A stretch of 24,202 bases of DNA from Hypholoma sublateritium FD-334 SS-4 (GCA_000827495.1 KN817721.1:16857-41058), one strand, 5' to 3'; counted from the stretch's first letter, positions 1 to 9,884 are shown. A program made the numbers and translations. Notes: generated by a model not told the origin, from the letters alone.

Positions 1-58
1 AAAGAGGGCTACATTTTTGGTTTTTTCTATTTTTAGACCATATCACAAAATAGTACCA

Positions 59-314
59 GGTATTTCTATCCTTACACAAGAGAAACCAGCAGCTGAGTGG
101 ATCTTTCTTAAATGTAGATTTTTTTAGAAATTTCGCAATTTTTACTGACTGTGGGAATTTTCAACCTTTCAAGCTATCTATATCTGAATTTAGCAGCTGC
201 CGGATCTATTTTTAAGCNCAAGAAATGGGCAACTGGCTGTATTTCTATCAGTTTCTATTATTTAAGCAATTTTCGCATTTTTGAGGGACTGTGGGAATTT
301 TTCAGGTCCTCAAG
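59..314 (+). repeat. Degenerate tandem direct repeat
   Basis: Two related units lie one after the other. Each starts with TATTTCTATC (61 and 239), passes through an AATTT(T)CGCA.TTTTT block and ends with GACTGTGGGAATTTT followed by CTCAAGC or TTCAAGC (about 174 and 314). The first unit has about 60 extra bases in the middle. This looks like an old tandem duplication or a decayed element. I see no coding potential in it. Confidence 0.55.
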
Positions 315-427
315 CCGGCCTTGCCACCATTTTGCTCTTTTTTTCAAACTCANCCACATGCCAGGTGATGCCGGCCATGGCATTGGGGGCCCAAGCAAGT
401 ATTTACACTGGGCAAGCCTCAAAATTA

Positions 428-451
428 GGCCTTGGGCAGTTGCCCAAGGCC
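428..451. repeat. Perfect 11-bp stem hairpin
   Basis: GGCCTTGGGCA, two bases, then TGCCCAAGGCC: an 11-bp perfect stem with a two-base spacer. The core word GGCAACTGCC or its complement recurs nearby (about 455-465 and 488-500). The hairpin therefore seems to belong to a cluster of related inverted words, perhaps the remains of a foldback element rather than a transcription terminator. Confidence 0.6.
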
Positions 452-520
452 CCGGGCAACTNCCCTCCCGGATGCATGAACCTTAAGTGGCAACTGCCCA
501 TGTTTGATACATAATTACAG

Positions 521-844
521 CAGCAGTGGTTGAAGATTGCCCGGGACCGGCTTACCCCAGCTCAAGAGAAACTGGCCCGAGCTTATGGGATGGGTCGAGG
601 CGTAGAAGATTGTATCGAAGTAGACGACCGAGCCCTACTAAACCCATATGCTCTGAAGTTAGTCGAAGCGGAAGGAACTGGCAAAAAATTAACCCAGCGC
701 GCTATCGGCCTGTTCGAAGTATTGGAGCAGATCAACCCCGTCGTTATGATCGCGTCCGTCTCCCCCTACCCCGGGCCAGAATATGACCTGCGAAAGGCAC
801 CCGAAGGGAACAGGGAACATCTACGAAGGCATAACTTTGGGTAA
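521..844 (+). pseudogene. Orphan 3' exon of an unrecognised protein
   Basis: After the acceptor TTACAG at 515-520 there is an open frame of about 107 codons ending at TAA (842-844). It begins QQWLKIARDRLTPAQ and continues with a charged, helix-like composition. There is no ATG at its start, and no upstream exon with a matching donor could be found in the N-containing sequence before it. It could be the last exon of a gene whose 5' part is lost or unreadable, or a transposed fragment. Composition and absence of stops suggest real coding ancestry. I do not recognise the family and no function is proposed. Confidence 0.4.
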
Positions 845-1112
845 AGACCGAGTACGAATACTTGCGCCTGTGAGCCCCGTATGTTTCTTTTTAGTAGTAT
901 AATTTACTTACTAAGTAGTATGTCAATTCTAGGAAGCGGACTTCGAATCGAATGATCACATGATCTGTTGAAATCGATAAAAGTGTTCTGTGAGGTGAAC
1001 AAGAGCTTCATCCTATTGACTTTGTGTCTGGCTGCCTACGTTGGCATTAGATAAGAGTTTGATACACTGATCAACAATACAGCCGTCATACACGACGTTG
1101 CAGAGCAAAACC
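845..1112. other. Intergenic, probable promoter of the 1113-3788 ORF
   Basis: No ORF is supported here. The segment holds TACTAAGTAGTA (909-920), whose exact reverse complement occurs downstream of the next ORF at 3895-3906. No clear TATA box is visible before the ATG at 1113, which sits in the context AAAACCATGA. Confidence 0.4.
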
Positions 1113-3788
1113 ATGAACGTTCCACACCGGAGTTGCGTGTTCGCGCTCCCTCGACACCGAGCGGGTGCTGGTTATGTGGCGTTCCCGGCTCTGATCACTG
1201 CCATGCTCTTCCTACTTCCGCAATTCACTCTGCGATCGTCTTGCTTCGTTCGCGCTCAACACCGGTTGTTCGAGATCTGGTCCCCCAACTCCAAGCAGAG
1301 ACCGTACTACCCTGGCGTACGCAACCCCGATCACGTTGCGGGATTATTCGATGAGGATTACCTACGATGTGACGGGCATCTGGGACGCTTTGATCCCACT
1401 TCGTGCCCACAGCTCTTTTCCCCGGAGAAACCGTGGCTGGGGTTCGTTAAAAACTCCGCTGAACCAGACCTAGTCGAATTCAGTTTGACTCCTTTGGAAT
1501 GGGAACCCTCCGGACCCGGATCGCTCAGAGGTTATATGGGAACAGACTACCTACGTCGCCTGCATCACAGGCAACAGGAGATTATGGAGACGATGGATTC
1601 CCTAGCTAGGATTCAGCAGGTGCACCCCTCGATATGGGAACGGCGCCCCGTTTGCGATGACGACGTTATGGACGATCTGAATACGACCTACCTATCCTAT
1701 GGACAAGCAGTTGACTTGATGGCGAAGGCGCATCGCTGCCTAAAACATCAGGATGCCTGGAACCGGATGGCAGTGGCCCTGTTGCGCGACGTAGAACACC
1801 CTGTCGACCCCATCGACATCCCAGTTCCCCGCGCCGACGAATCGCTTATGGGAGTCTGGCTGAACGGCACCACTGAATTGGACGGATTGCGTCTCCTTCG
1901 TCATAAGGTTCCGTGCTTTGTGCTCAGCGAAGTCTTTTCAGCGGAGGATCATCAACGGGCCCAAAAGTGCACCGTTCTGGAGGACTTCGTGACTAGAACT
2001 CCTGTTGAATGGATGTCCTCAGACCTCTACATGTATCACACCGCTCTGACACAGGCAGGGTTCCAACTGCTGGACTCCGTCGTCGACATAGGGATAGCGA
2101 CCGCTGTACCGGAGTATCCCCCTTACGCTTATCTTCGTGCGTTGCCTACCGTACAGGGCGAGAGAGGACAATCCGACAGGGCTGTTATCCTGTTTGCGAA
2201 CGAGCCCACCCTAGGCAACGAAGACGAGCTGATCCCCCCGGCCATAGTGACTCCAGGAGCAGGAAGCTGGACATGTTGGGTGGAATCCACTCTGGCTGAC
2301 CATCATACCCCTTGTTTCGCGGAAATTGGGTCTAGGAGGGTCCGGTCGGTCAGCGGGACTTGCTACTTCGATCGGAGCCATCGTCGTTTTCTGTACTTCA
2401 ACGAAGAACCAGTGCTACCGCCGAACTACCTGGCGAATCCTGACGTTTGGGGACAGCCGGTGAGCATACGGCATTTCGTTCAGCTAAATGGGTGTGGGAT
2501 TTCGGAACATAGCGATCGGTCGGTGTGGATGTACCGCGCTGAAAGGCCCGAACGTTTCGACGAGGGACGCGTATACACTAGAAGGCGTAGCCCGAGTCGA
2601 CTAGCTGAAGGATCGGATGGTCGACGCCGCTCTAGGAGCCCTTTCCAACGCCCGTCACGTTACTGTCGACGATCACGCGGTGACTTCTATCGGCCGGCAG
2701 AGGTCATCTTCCGATCCCCACCTCGACGTTCCCTATCCAGGTCGCGCGGCCGAAGTCAAGAGAGAACGGGCAGGAATGATCGCCTAGAAAGAAACAAGGC
2801 AAGAGAATGCCCTTCGGACCGACCTGTTCTGGAGCCGCGCCTGGCTTGCCTCCCCAGCTCCCGCTCACGATCCCCGTGCCCACGTCGCAGCGAGTCGTTG
2901 TCAAGCTATAAAACCAGTAGAGATACAACTCCGCTGCCTATGGAGATCACTCCACCACATCAGAATGTACCACTGCTTGGTCCGTCCTCGGTTGTTGCGA
3001 GCCCAGTTGAACAGGAGGTCATGCTCGACGTCATGCCGCTCGCTCCCACAACACCCGACATGCGCGATGTCTCGCCGCCCGCGCCGTCCACACTGCCCTC
3101 TCCGCCCTCGATACCGTCTGCGTCCACGTCGACGCTGCCCGCGCCGTTTGTCTTCCCTGCCCAAGACTCCGCAACCATTACTTCCTTGGTTCAGATGTTC
3201 CCCGCAGCTTCCGTCGCTCCTGTCGCAGTCGCCGAAAACGTTGAAGCCCGAGCTCTGAGCAAATACCTAATGTTATGGAATTTACCCGCTTACTACATCT
3301 GGCAACACGTTGTCAATTGGGTCTGCTCCGTCCTTCCGCGCATAGGGGATCCTTATCTTAAGTACATCGTCTGCACAAACGAGTCAGGCTTTCAAATATT
3401 TTGGATGAGGTTTGATACCGAGGAAGGCGCCCAACGGTTCCGCGCCGTCGCTCAAGGCTCACGATTAGGCGCTGACGGGACTCGCGTCTGCTGTGACTTC
3501 GTCGAACGCAATGAATACAACAGTGCTAACGGCCGCTCCTCTGACCGCTGGTCCTCGAGCGGCCTCTCACACGATAGGTCGCTGCTTGATGGTTACTCAG
3601 ATCTTTACTGTCGCCCAACTCAAGCTTTGCCTTCCCTACTCTCTCGCTTGACCATGAATGCAGATAATCCATCAGATCTTCCTCTCATCCAACGCATCTC
3701 CAAGTCCGGTCGTCGTCGCCACAATAAACGCGCTGCACAGGAAAAAGAACAGGGGGAAGTAGATACTCCCGACGCTGGGGCTCTGTGA
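1113..3788 (+). CDS. Large intronless protein, RS-rich with RRM-like C-terminus
   Basis: A single uninterrupted frame of 891 codons, with the start placed at the first ATG (1113). The frame is open slightly further upstream but has no ATG there. Residues about 1-45 include a short hydrophobic run. About 50-470 is a globular-looking part with many Trp, Tyr and Pro (for example YYPGVRNPDHVAGLF). About 475-600 is rich in RS, RR and SR pairs. About 605-710 is Pro/Ser/Thr-rich linker. About 715-800 resembles an RNA-recognition motif: an RNP2-like LMLWNLP and an RNP1-like FQIFWMRF followed by TEEGAQRF. RS plus RRM is typical of splicing and RNA-binding proteins, so RNA binding is inferred. A 2.7-kb frame without introns, in a genome whose other genes have many, suggests a retrocopy or a mobile-element-derived gene. 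I do not recognise the N-terminal domain. The antisense ORFs at 2700-3180 only mirror its biased composition. Confidence 0.75.
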   Translation: MNVPHRSCVFALPRHRAGAGYVAFPALITAMLFLLPQFTLRSSCFVRAQHRLFEIWSPNSKQRPYYPGVRNPDHVAGLFDEDYLRCDGHLGRFDPTSCPQLFSPEKPWLGFVKNSAEPDLVEFSLTPLEWEPSGPGSLRGYMGTDYLRRLHHRQQEIMETMDSLARIQQVHPSIWERRPVCDDDVMDDLNTTYLSYGQAVDLMAKAHRCLKHQDAWNRMAVALLRDVEHPVDPIDIPVPRADESLMGVWLNGTTELDGLRLLRHKVPCFVLSEVFSAEDHQRAQKCTVLEDFVTRTPVEWMSSDLYMYHTALTQAGFQLLDSVVDIGIATAVPEYPPYAYLRALPTVQGERGQSDRAVILFANEPTLGNEDELIPPAIVTPGAGSWTCWVESTLADHHTPCFAEIGSRRVRSVSGTCYFDRSHRRFLYFNEEPVLPPNYLANPDVWGQPVSIRHFVQLNGCGISEHSDRSVWMYRAERPERFDEGRVYTRRRSPSRLAEGSDGRRRSRSPFQRPSRYCRRSRGDFYRPAEVIFRSPPRRSLSRSRGRSQERTGRNDRLERNKARECPSDRPVLEPRLACLPSSRSRSPCPRRSESLSSYKTSRDTTPLPMEITPPHQNVPLLGPSSVVASPVEQEVMLDVMPLAPTTPDMRDVSPPAPSTLPSPPSIPSASTSTLPAPFVFPAQDSATITSLVQMFPAASVAPVAVAENVEARALSKYLMLWNLPAYYIWQHVVNWVCSVLPRIGDPYLKYIVCTNESGFQIFWMRFDTEEGAQRFRAVAQGSRLGADGTRVCCDFVERNEYNSANGRSSDRWSSSGLSHDRSLLDGYSDLYCRPTQALPSLLSRLTMNADNPSDLPLIQRISKSGRRRHNKRAAQEKEQGEVDTPDAGAL

Positions 3789-4862
3789 CGGAGGACTGTA
3801 CCTTATAGTATTTTTCTTTCTTTTCTTGCTGTCCTAGTAATCGTCTTGTGATGGGATGTTTAATATTGTACATGCATCATCTGCCTTGCGTAGCTACTAC
3901 TTAGTACTACTTACATTGAAATGCCTATTCTGTTCATCGCTAATATGCGTGTCTGAGGACCTCATGAGAATGCTGTTCTAACCTCTTTGGCTGGGTACCC
4001 AATGATTTACGGTCCCTCTGTCAAGGGAGACATGCAACGCGCCCGCCGCCGCCGTGATTACGTTCACGTGACTTTGTTTAGAGCGCCGCCCGGCTGTTCG
4101 AACTTTCAGGACTCGGCTGGTCTGAGCCCGAGTGACTGGGCGGCAGTCCTTGCCTCCGCCGCTGTCTTGGGCTCTCCCGAGGCACCGCAATAAATCCACC
4201 GTCTGCCCGTAGGATTGCTTGGGCACACAGCATCATCGTCCTAATACAATGCATGATTGTCCCCCAAAAATTTCGCCGTTTGGAAAGAGAGTAACGCCTG
4301 CCGGGAGCCCGCTGCTTAGTACTCATTTCAGTCGGACATAGTACTATACATGGTCTCTGTTTTCTAGAAATCACGACGGCTCGATACCTCTGGCCCGCTC
4401 AAGTCAAGCGTTTACGGCCTCGGCTTACTGCGGTCGCCCTTGCCCAGTATTACTGGCTTTAGTGCATATCTAGGCTACTACAATGGATTCTACGGATTTA
4501 CGGAATTGAACGATCACCGTGACAGTCCGCTACCGTGAAGCGCTTCCCGATTTGCAGTGCGCCTTTGGTCGAGATTAGCATGTGGCAACCATCGAACTTG
4601 CATGCATTCCACGACCTGCGCGGTGCTTAGTTCCGGACTTAGAGACGGAGAGGTACCGCGATCCTGTAAATGCATCTCTTGAGCACAGCCATGTCTTAAG
4701 CCTCCTTCAGCATGAGCTTATACTGCAAGTAGATCATGGGACGATCAGCCTACGGTTCCTTGTCCGCAGTCTCCCGATATCCCTATGGCTACTCTACGAA
4801 ACAAAATATGCAGCGATGTGAAGCGGCTAGTTGAGTCCTGCTGTGGTTGCCAACGGCGCCGC
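3789..4862. other. Intergenic, no gene seen
   Basis: About 1.1 kb between the RS-rich ORF and the DUF6698-type gene. Several frames of 60-100 codons exist on both strands, but none has recognisable motifs, splice structure or a homologue in the window, so they are treated as chance. The reverse-complement partner of the 12-mer at 909 lies at 3895-3906. Confidence 0.5.
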
Positions 4863-4869
4863 TATAAAG
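4863..4869 (+). promoter_or_regulatory. TATA box of the DUF6698-type gene
   Basis: TATAAAG lies about 70 bases upstream of the ATG at 4939. Between them is a leader rich in C and T (TTCCGCCTTTCC, TTCTCTCT), as is common in basidiomycete 5' leaders. This supports 4939 as the start codon. Confidence 0.55.
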
Positions 4870-4938
4870 GTCCATATCGATTTTCATTAAAATCTTACTC
4901 TGTTCCGCCTTTCCTTGCACACAATCTAAGTTCTCTCT

Positions 4939-6402
4939 ATGCCTACGGATGAGAATGTCCCCCCAATGGATGTCATGGCTAGTTCTTTAGGTGGCCCAAA
5001 TGACGCTCTGCGACTTGGACCTAGAAAAAAGCCGTCAGTTCAATTAGTAATTATCTCCCCCGCTTATCCCACATTGATATTGTCTTCGAAATAGTCGTTC
5101 AACGGACCCCCTAATTCACCACGGGCGCCATTTTGGGAGGACAATACACGCCCTTTGCAACGTACACGCGCTGGTTAACAATGGGATCATTCGAATGGGC
5201 GAACGCTCCGAAGAAGCGGAGGAGACATTCACTGCTCAGTAAGTCACATTTACCGCATATTGTACCGCCATGTTTCGATCTGAACAGAGCCATCAGAGAA
5301 CATCGGGAACATAGGGTATTTCTTTCGTTGCTGAAAAGTGTTCCTGGTCTTGAAGAGAGGATCATGACGAGTAGCTCCGAAGAAGAGGTTCATGGTATTG
5401 CGGCATTGGTAAGCCCCACTGGCCATGGCTACCAGTAAAGCTTGCTCATTACTTCACCATCTTTACTAGCTACAGAAAGGAGCATCAAGTGCTCGGTCCG
5501 ACAATACAAAGAGCCTCAAATCTGCTATAATCGATTGGCTGGTGCCCGCAGGCGAGCCTGTCATCCCACCTATTGCTCGGAACATGAAAATCGATCGTGG
5601 CTTTAATCATGAACTCACTGGGTCGCTGCTTTGCCCGGCTGGTGTTGATTGGAAAGACGATGAGTAAGTCCAACCACCGTTTCAGGTATGCCCTGCTCAA
5701 GTCTTCCAAGTGTCAAGCAGAAACTTCGCACAGGCGAATACTCCGTATCCGGCGATCAGTGGCCCATTTTTCTCTATGCTTCATACAAGTATGATGACAC
5801 TGATCCATGGAAGGGTCTTTTACGAAGCGTGATACTCGTCAAAGTGGGTAAGACACCATCAGTGTACCTAACTTATACTAATTGAACATGATATTTGCAG
5901 GCTTTCAAACATATCTTCACCTCACCCAGTTCGGTTGATAGAGAGGCAAAAGCAACGAGATCGGGCAACGCTCGGATTCATGGAATGACTAGTGTAACAC
6001 CAGCTTCGATCGTGTACGCCGCAACACAGGTGTGATATTGTTTGACTGTTTGATGCCTTAATGTACTAATTATGTTTAAAGGCACGATTTGCACTATCGT
6101 CCTCCGGTGTTTTCAGCCGCACTGATACTGTAACAGATTCTGAGCGTTTTTACAGCAGTCTTCTTGACATGCTTCAGGAGCCAGATGAAGTGATCGAGAT
6201 AGATGCTCTACTTGCTTGGTGGAACAGGTAAACTTGCTTAATCTACTCAATTCAACTAAATTGCTTACCTGTTACTAGACAAGTATTTCCAAACTATACT
6301 GCAAATTCAAGACCTGTCTCTAAGAATAGTGTTCTTGCTAAAATTAAGGCTAAACGGGAAGCAGCAAAGCAGGCAGCTTCTCGGAGTGCAAGCACTGGCT
6401 AA
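4939..6402 (+). CDS. DUF6698-type protein, eight exons
   Basis: Rebuilt exons: 4939-5033, 5095-5238, 5288-5408, 5476-5663, 5711-5843, 5901-6029, 6082-6227 and 6279-6402. Together they make 1080 nt (359 residues plus TAA), with every junction in phase. Diagnostic blocks in order: HHGRHFGRTIHALCNV, FLSLLKSVPGLEERI, KGASSARSDNTKSLKSAIIDW, TGSLLCPAGVDW, SGDQWPIFLYASYKYD, AFKHIFTSPSSVDREAKATR, SGNARIHGMTSVTPAS, FSRTDTVTDSERFY and ALLAWWNRQVFPNY. I recognise this set from Agaricomycete proteins carrying the uncharacterised DUF6698 domain, often present in many copies per genome; no biochemical role is known to me. The ending is rich in Lys, Arg and Ala. The weakest point is the first junction: the in-phase donor is GTCAGT at 5034, whereas the better-looking GTAATT at 5047 would break the frame. 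No nonsense codon was found, so the gene seems intact. Confidence 0.75.
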
Positions 6403-7835
6403 TGACTAATTAGTAATATCATTTTATGGATTTATTTACCACAATTTGTGATTATGTAATTATTTTACCTATTGCGTGACCATCAATCACTGTTCAGAGT
6501 AAATCCACCACCAACTATACGGGTTGATCGAGTCTGACAGTGGTGACTTATTTGAGCTCAAATAAAAGCCTGTATTAAATTTTCAAGTACCACAATATTT
6601 GTTTGTCAGTATCAATACTAGATAACTCGTCTAGTTCAATAAAATTAGCTCCAGACTTCCAGCCTTCAGCTGTGTGTTTTTTTTTTTACAATAATTGAAC
6701 ATCTTTTTCAATTCTGGAATAGGCTATCACAAGGCTGTATATTTTATAAATACTGTCAATGGCGCTAACTGTCTCTTTGCTTGGAGTTACTATCATTTCC
6801 AGTAAACACGCTAATCATGATAATGTATACCAATTGCTATTGATTGATCACAATATCTCCCATAATGGTATATTTGAACAGCATCAATTTACTTATAGCT
6901 TATTACTTGATATACCATTGAGTCTACCATGTTTCATACAAGACAATATAGTTGAAGTTATACAATATAAATAAAGCTTTTCATTTCTGTCAACTCTGGT
7001 AATCATATGATTGGTTGCACATAGGGGCAATTTACTGTCAATATTTTGTATTTTATCATCATATACCATTGAGTCCACCACGCTTCATACAAGACAATAC
7101 AGTTGTAGTTATACAATATATATAAAGCTTCTTGTTTTTGTCAACTCTAATAATCATATGATTAGTTGCATATGGGGGCAATTCACTGTCAATATTTTGT
7201 ATTTTTTCACCACTGATCATCATTTCCTCAGTGATAGACCTGAACTATACAAAAACACTTTTGGTTTACTATCTAGTATGTTATTGGCTACAAGTTAGTT
7301 TTTATAAGCTGAGATCTAAAATAAAGACCAGAACATTTAATCTATATACCTGTATTTTGTGTTTTGTAAGGCCTAATCTTGACACACTCTATGGTACACC
7401 TGTGTATTTTCACAATATTTAACACCCTATGTATGAGCTGATACTATAGATTCTGTATAAAAGTATTTTGATGGTGATCAGCATACAGAAATTCATATTG
7501 AAGTTGGCCTTCATGTACCAGTATTTGAGCACTTTGCATATCTGCCTATCTGAGAAATACAGTCAACATGATAGTATTTGTAATAGATGACTTTTATGTA
7601 TCATTATACTAGTCTTGACTATAGTAATATCAGTATGATTTTTCTTGTCAGTTAGCAAAATTCTTCCAGACATTGCATATTCTGCCACATTCACCGTGTT
7701 AGAAATGACATGAAATTTGGGAGTACAATAGTTACTAAGATTGGAGACTTTTTATTGATCTTCAAGCCATACCAATCCATTTATTAACTTGTCTGACAGT
7801 ATTCAATTCTCTGATGTCCCTCATCCATCGTAAAG
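6403..7835. other. AT-rich gene desert
   Basis: 1.4 kb of strongly AT-rich sequence with only short chance frames. It holds the 151-bp tandem duplication listed separately and runs of T (about 6680). Base composition changes sharply at about 7850 to the GC-rich block that follows. I see no gene, RNA or complete mobile element. Confidence 0.55.
6912..7221 (+). repeat. Tandem duplication, unit about 151 bp
   Basis: Copy one runs 6912-7062 and copy two runs 7063 to about 7221. Both start ATACCATTGAGT and share TTCATACAAGACAATA, TTATACAATATA, ATAATCATATGATT or a close variant, and TGTCAATATTTTGTATTTT. Copy two carries scattered substitutions and a small insertion near its end. No reading frame is conserved between copies, so this is a non-coding duplication. 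Confidence 0.8.
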
Positions 7836-8616
7836 GTGTCTATTTTAAACATAATATTCCCACGCGGCACCTTCGCGGATTTTTATACCCGGCCGACTTC
7901 CATCAGCTTTCATCGATTTTCATCCTCTTTTGTCCGAAACCCTAGCGCCGCTCCGACGTGCACCAACCTTGAACCGACCGCGGGACCGCCGCGCACGGGC
8001 GCGTCATTCGTCGCGTAGCTGCGGAGTATAAGGCGAACTAGACGAGCTTTGTCATCGCCTGTGCGCCCCACGCAAACCAGCCTGCTTCCTGCTTATCTCA
8101 TATGCCCTGTAGCTGCCAGTCTCGGTCCGCTGTGCCTCGCAAATCCATACGTCTCCCTGCACCCCCTCTGCGCCGCGTCGCGCTGAACGCCCCACACATA
8201 ACGTGCGTCACTACCCTCCCCGGATTATCTACCGCTGACCGCCCCACGTTATACCACCGTCTCCGACGCCATCGTCGGCGACGATGGTACGTCCCTCTAC
8301 CCGCCCCCATTACTCAGCTCTGAACCCTACGTGCGGTTTAGCACAAGTGTCCATCGCACTAATCATGGCGTACCTTGCTGCCCCTTCACCTGCACAGAAT
8401 TGTGTTGAATTGGCATCGTTGCTGTCTCTTTCACTTCCCGGTACCCTCTTCGCACTTGACCCACGACTCACGCATGTGTACACACCTCCTGCCACCCCCA
8501 CCCCCCCCCCCCCCCGAGGCCGCCGTCTTGTCTCTTCTATCTGGTGTTTTCGCCTCGCTCGTCCTCTTCGCCACCTACACTTCAGACCGCGAACATAACG
8601 CACTCTGCGAGCATCA
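7836..8616. other. GC- and CT-rich segment upstream of paralogue A
   Basis: Composition is pyrimidine-rich and GC-rich, with a run of 15 or so C around 8500-8515 and a 9-bp-arm palindrome (CCATCGTCG, G, CGACGATGG) at 8269-8287. Overlapping frames on both strands are proline-, arginine- or serine-rich low complexity and have no motifs. The first coding exon that paralogue B has at 10192 has no counterpart here. The segment may be a replaced promoter region or the debris of a rearrangement. Confidence 0.45.
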
Positions 8617-9277
8617 ATGCCGCAGGCCCTCCAGCGAGAAGAACATCCTTCGCAGTACGGCGCACTGCAGGAGTACCAGGTGTAAGTCATCTCTCACGTT
8701 ATTCCGATTATCACGATGGGTGCTGAGAATCTTGATATTAATTAGTATTCTACTTCAAGCAATTCGAAGCATTGTCGAATCCGATTCTGTAATGCTTAAA
8801 ACCATTGTACGCGATCTGGAGGACAGCCTGCCTTCTTTCGAGGAAACATTCAAGGTACAAATGTACGACTGCCACTCTTGGCATCAAAGACTAACAGATT
8901 GATAGTCACCAACCCCGCCACAGGTGCTTGCCAGCGTCCAAGTCACCTCGCGTAAGCTTACTTTATCTCTCCTTGAGTCGCCTGAGCCTCGGGAAATTTA
9001 ATTTTACCAACAGACATGTTCCAGAATGCGCGCGGAGTGGTCGTTAGTGGCGGCCAGTTCATTATCCAGAACACACCGGATAACGGGAGCAGTGCACAAT
9101 CTGTGAGTTGACCTGTCCTTCTTGCCGTGGGCTACTCCGCCCCAGATGACCGGCGCTTACCTACTCACATCTTTCTAGGATAAATTATTGCAGCGTCTTA
9201 ATTGCCTCATTGTCGTCATTTTATTTGATTATGCCTCAGGCCAAAATGGTTCCGGTATACAGAATGGTGTCAGATGA
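8617..9277 (+). pseudogene. Paralogue A, 5'-truncated copy of the 10192 gene
   Basis: Exons matching paralogue B are 8617-8681, 8746-8854, 8906-8951, 9014-9102 and 9179-9277. The first intron here (8682-8745) has the same length as its partner in B, 64 nt, and all intron phases agree. Shared blocks: PQALQR, YGALQ, LLQA.RSIVESD, RDL.DSLP.F, VQ(V/I)TS, MFQNA, V(V/I)SG.QF, PDNGS, LIV. The N-terminal 55 residues and about 26 codons of the second exon of B have no match upstream; in-frame TAA at 8596-8598 closes the frame. The C-terminus runs 15 residues beyond B. Either a truncated duplicate or a gene using the ATG at 8617 that now makes about 135 residues. Function is unknown. Confidence 0.6.
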
Positions 9278-9758
9278 TCAGTAGTTGTTGTATTTTCAAA
9301 GAGCCTTGCTCGAATCTCACCTTGGAATCTGTAACCTCATTTGACACCTCGTAACTGCGTACACGGACATCACTTTTATCTGTTCCAACCTGCCACAGTC
9401 ATCATTCTGGGAGATTAGATAACTGGCCCTGTAATCTGGTTTTATATTATTCTTCGATTACAGTGGTTTGCAATAATGAAAATGATCTTTTTGTATTCCA
9501 TCACAAGGCTCACTTGGCTTGATCTGGTGTTACCGGATTCGCATCGGGACCTACCTACTTTCCTGCACACACGTCTCCACATGCACCTCCAGGCTGCCTG
9601 TGGCCCAACCTGCGGCCTGCGGCGGGCGTTAAATAATCAATCTTCGTGCGCTGTCGCCCCTCCTCTGCACAGCTCGCACTACGCCTTAGAAATCTGAAAC
9701 CCCAGAAAGGTGAAGTCAAATACACAGCTCCCGCAGAGCGCCCGCCGAGCCGAGTTGC
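9278..9758. other. Intergenic between paralogues
   Basis: No gene seen. The first about 100 bases resemble the sequence downstream of paralogue B (11091-11210): both contain CC.CTTGGA followed some 20 bases later by CATTTGAC.CCTC. The duplication therefore included the 3' flank. Confidence 0.45.
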
Positions 9759-9881
9759 CTAAAAAATCATGGCCCAGGGCGCGCGCTCCTCGAAGGAGCA
9801 GCCGTGCACGCGCTTGTGCAGGCGGATCGAGTACTCGCACATGACGAAGTCCTCAAGCGCTGAGCGGGTGTTTCCGCCGAT
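9759..9881 (-). pseudogene. RPL31: Ribosomal protein eL31 fragment
   Basis: Read on the minus strand after an acceptor CAG (9882-9884), the frame gives [20 protein letters not shown] then [12 protein letters not shown], and stops three codons later. This follows the N-terminal third of large-subunit ribosomal protein eL31 (known pattern RSAL.DVVTREYT.HLHKRVHG.SFKKRAPWA). The match stops abruptly at APWA; the remaining roughly 80 residues, with the conserved FAQKAMGT and DPKLNQAVW blocks, are absent from the neighbouring sequence. Substitutions fall at positions normally invariant (TRE to MCE, KKR to EER). It is a dead fragment, probably one captured exon with its upstream intron end, not the working gene. 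How it came to lie between two paralogues is not visible. Confidence 0.75.
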
Positions 9882-9884
9882 CTG

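Larger units (their letters stand above)
1..520. other. Intergenic, degenerate repeats and hairpin; no gene
   Basis: I see no supported coding region. The sequence is AT-rich up to about 300 and then turns GC-rich. It has ambiguous bases at 218, 353 and 462, which weakens any reading-frame argument. It contains a degenerate direct repeat (59-314) and a palindromic hairpin (428-451), both listed separately. The segment ends with a plausible 3' splice site (TTACAG, 515-520) that leads into the orphan exon at 521. Confidence 0.6.

Noticed and set aside
2901..3178. Two minus-strand ORFs opposite the large RS-rich ORF
   Set aside because: Mirror images of the Pro/Ser-rich linker codons; no independent support.
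8310..8690. 126-codon minus-strand ORF
   Set aside because: Arg/Gly-rich low complexity produced by the C-rich run on the plus strand; no motif, and it overlaps a homology-supported exon of paralogue A.
8375..8902. 175-codon plus-strand ORF as a complete gene
   Set aside because: It reads through two introns whose borders are fixed by paralogue B. Only its last third corresponds to a real exon.
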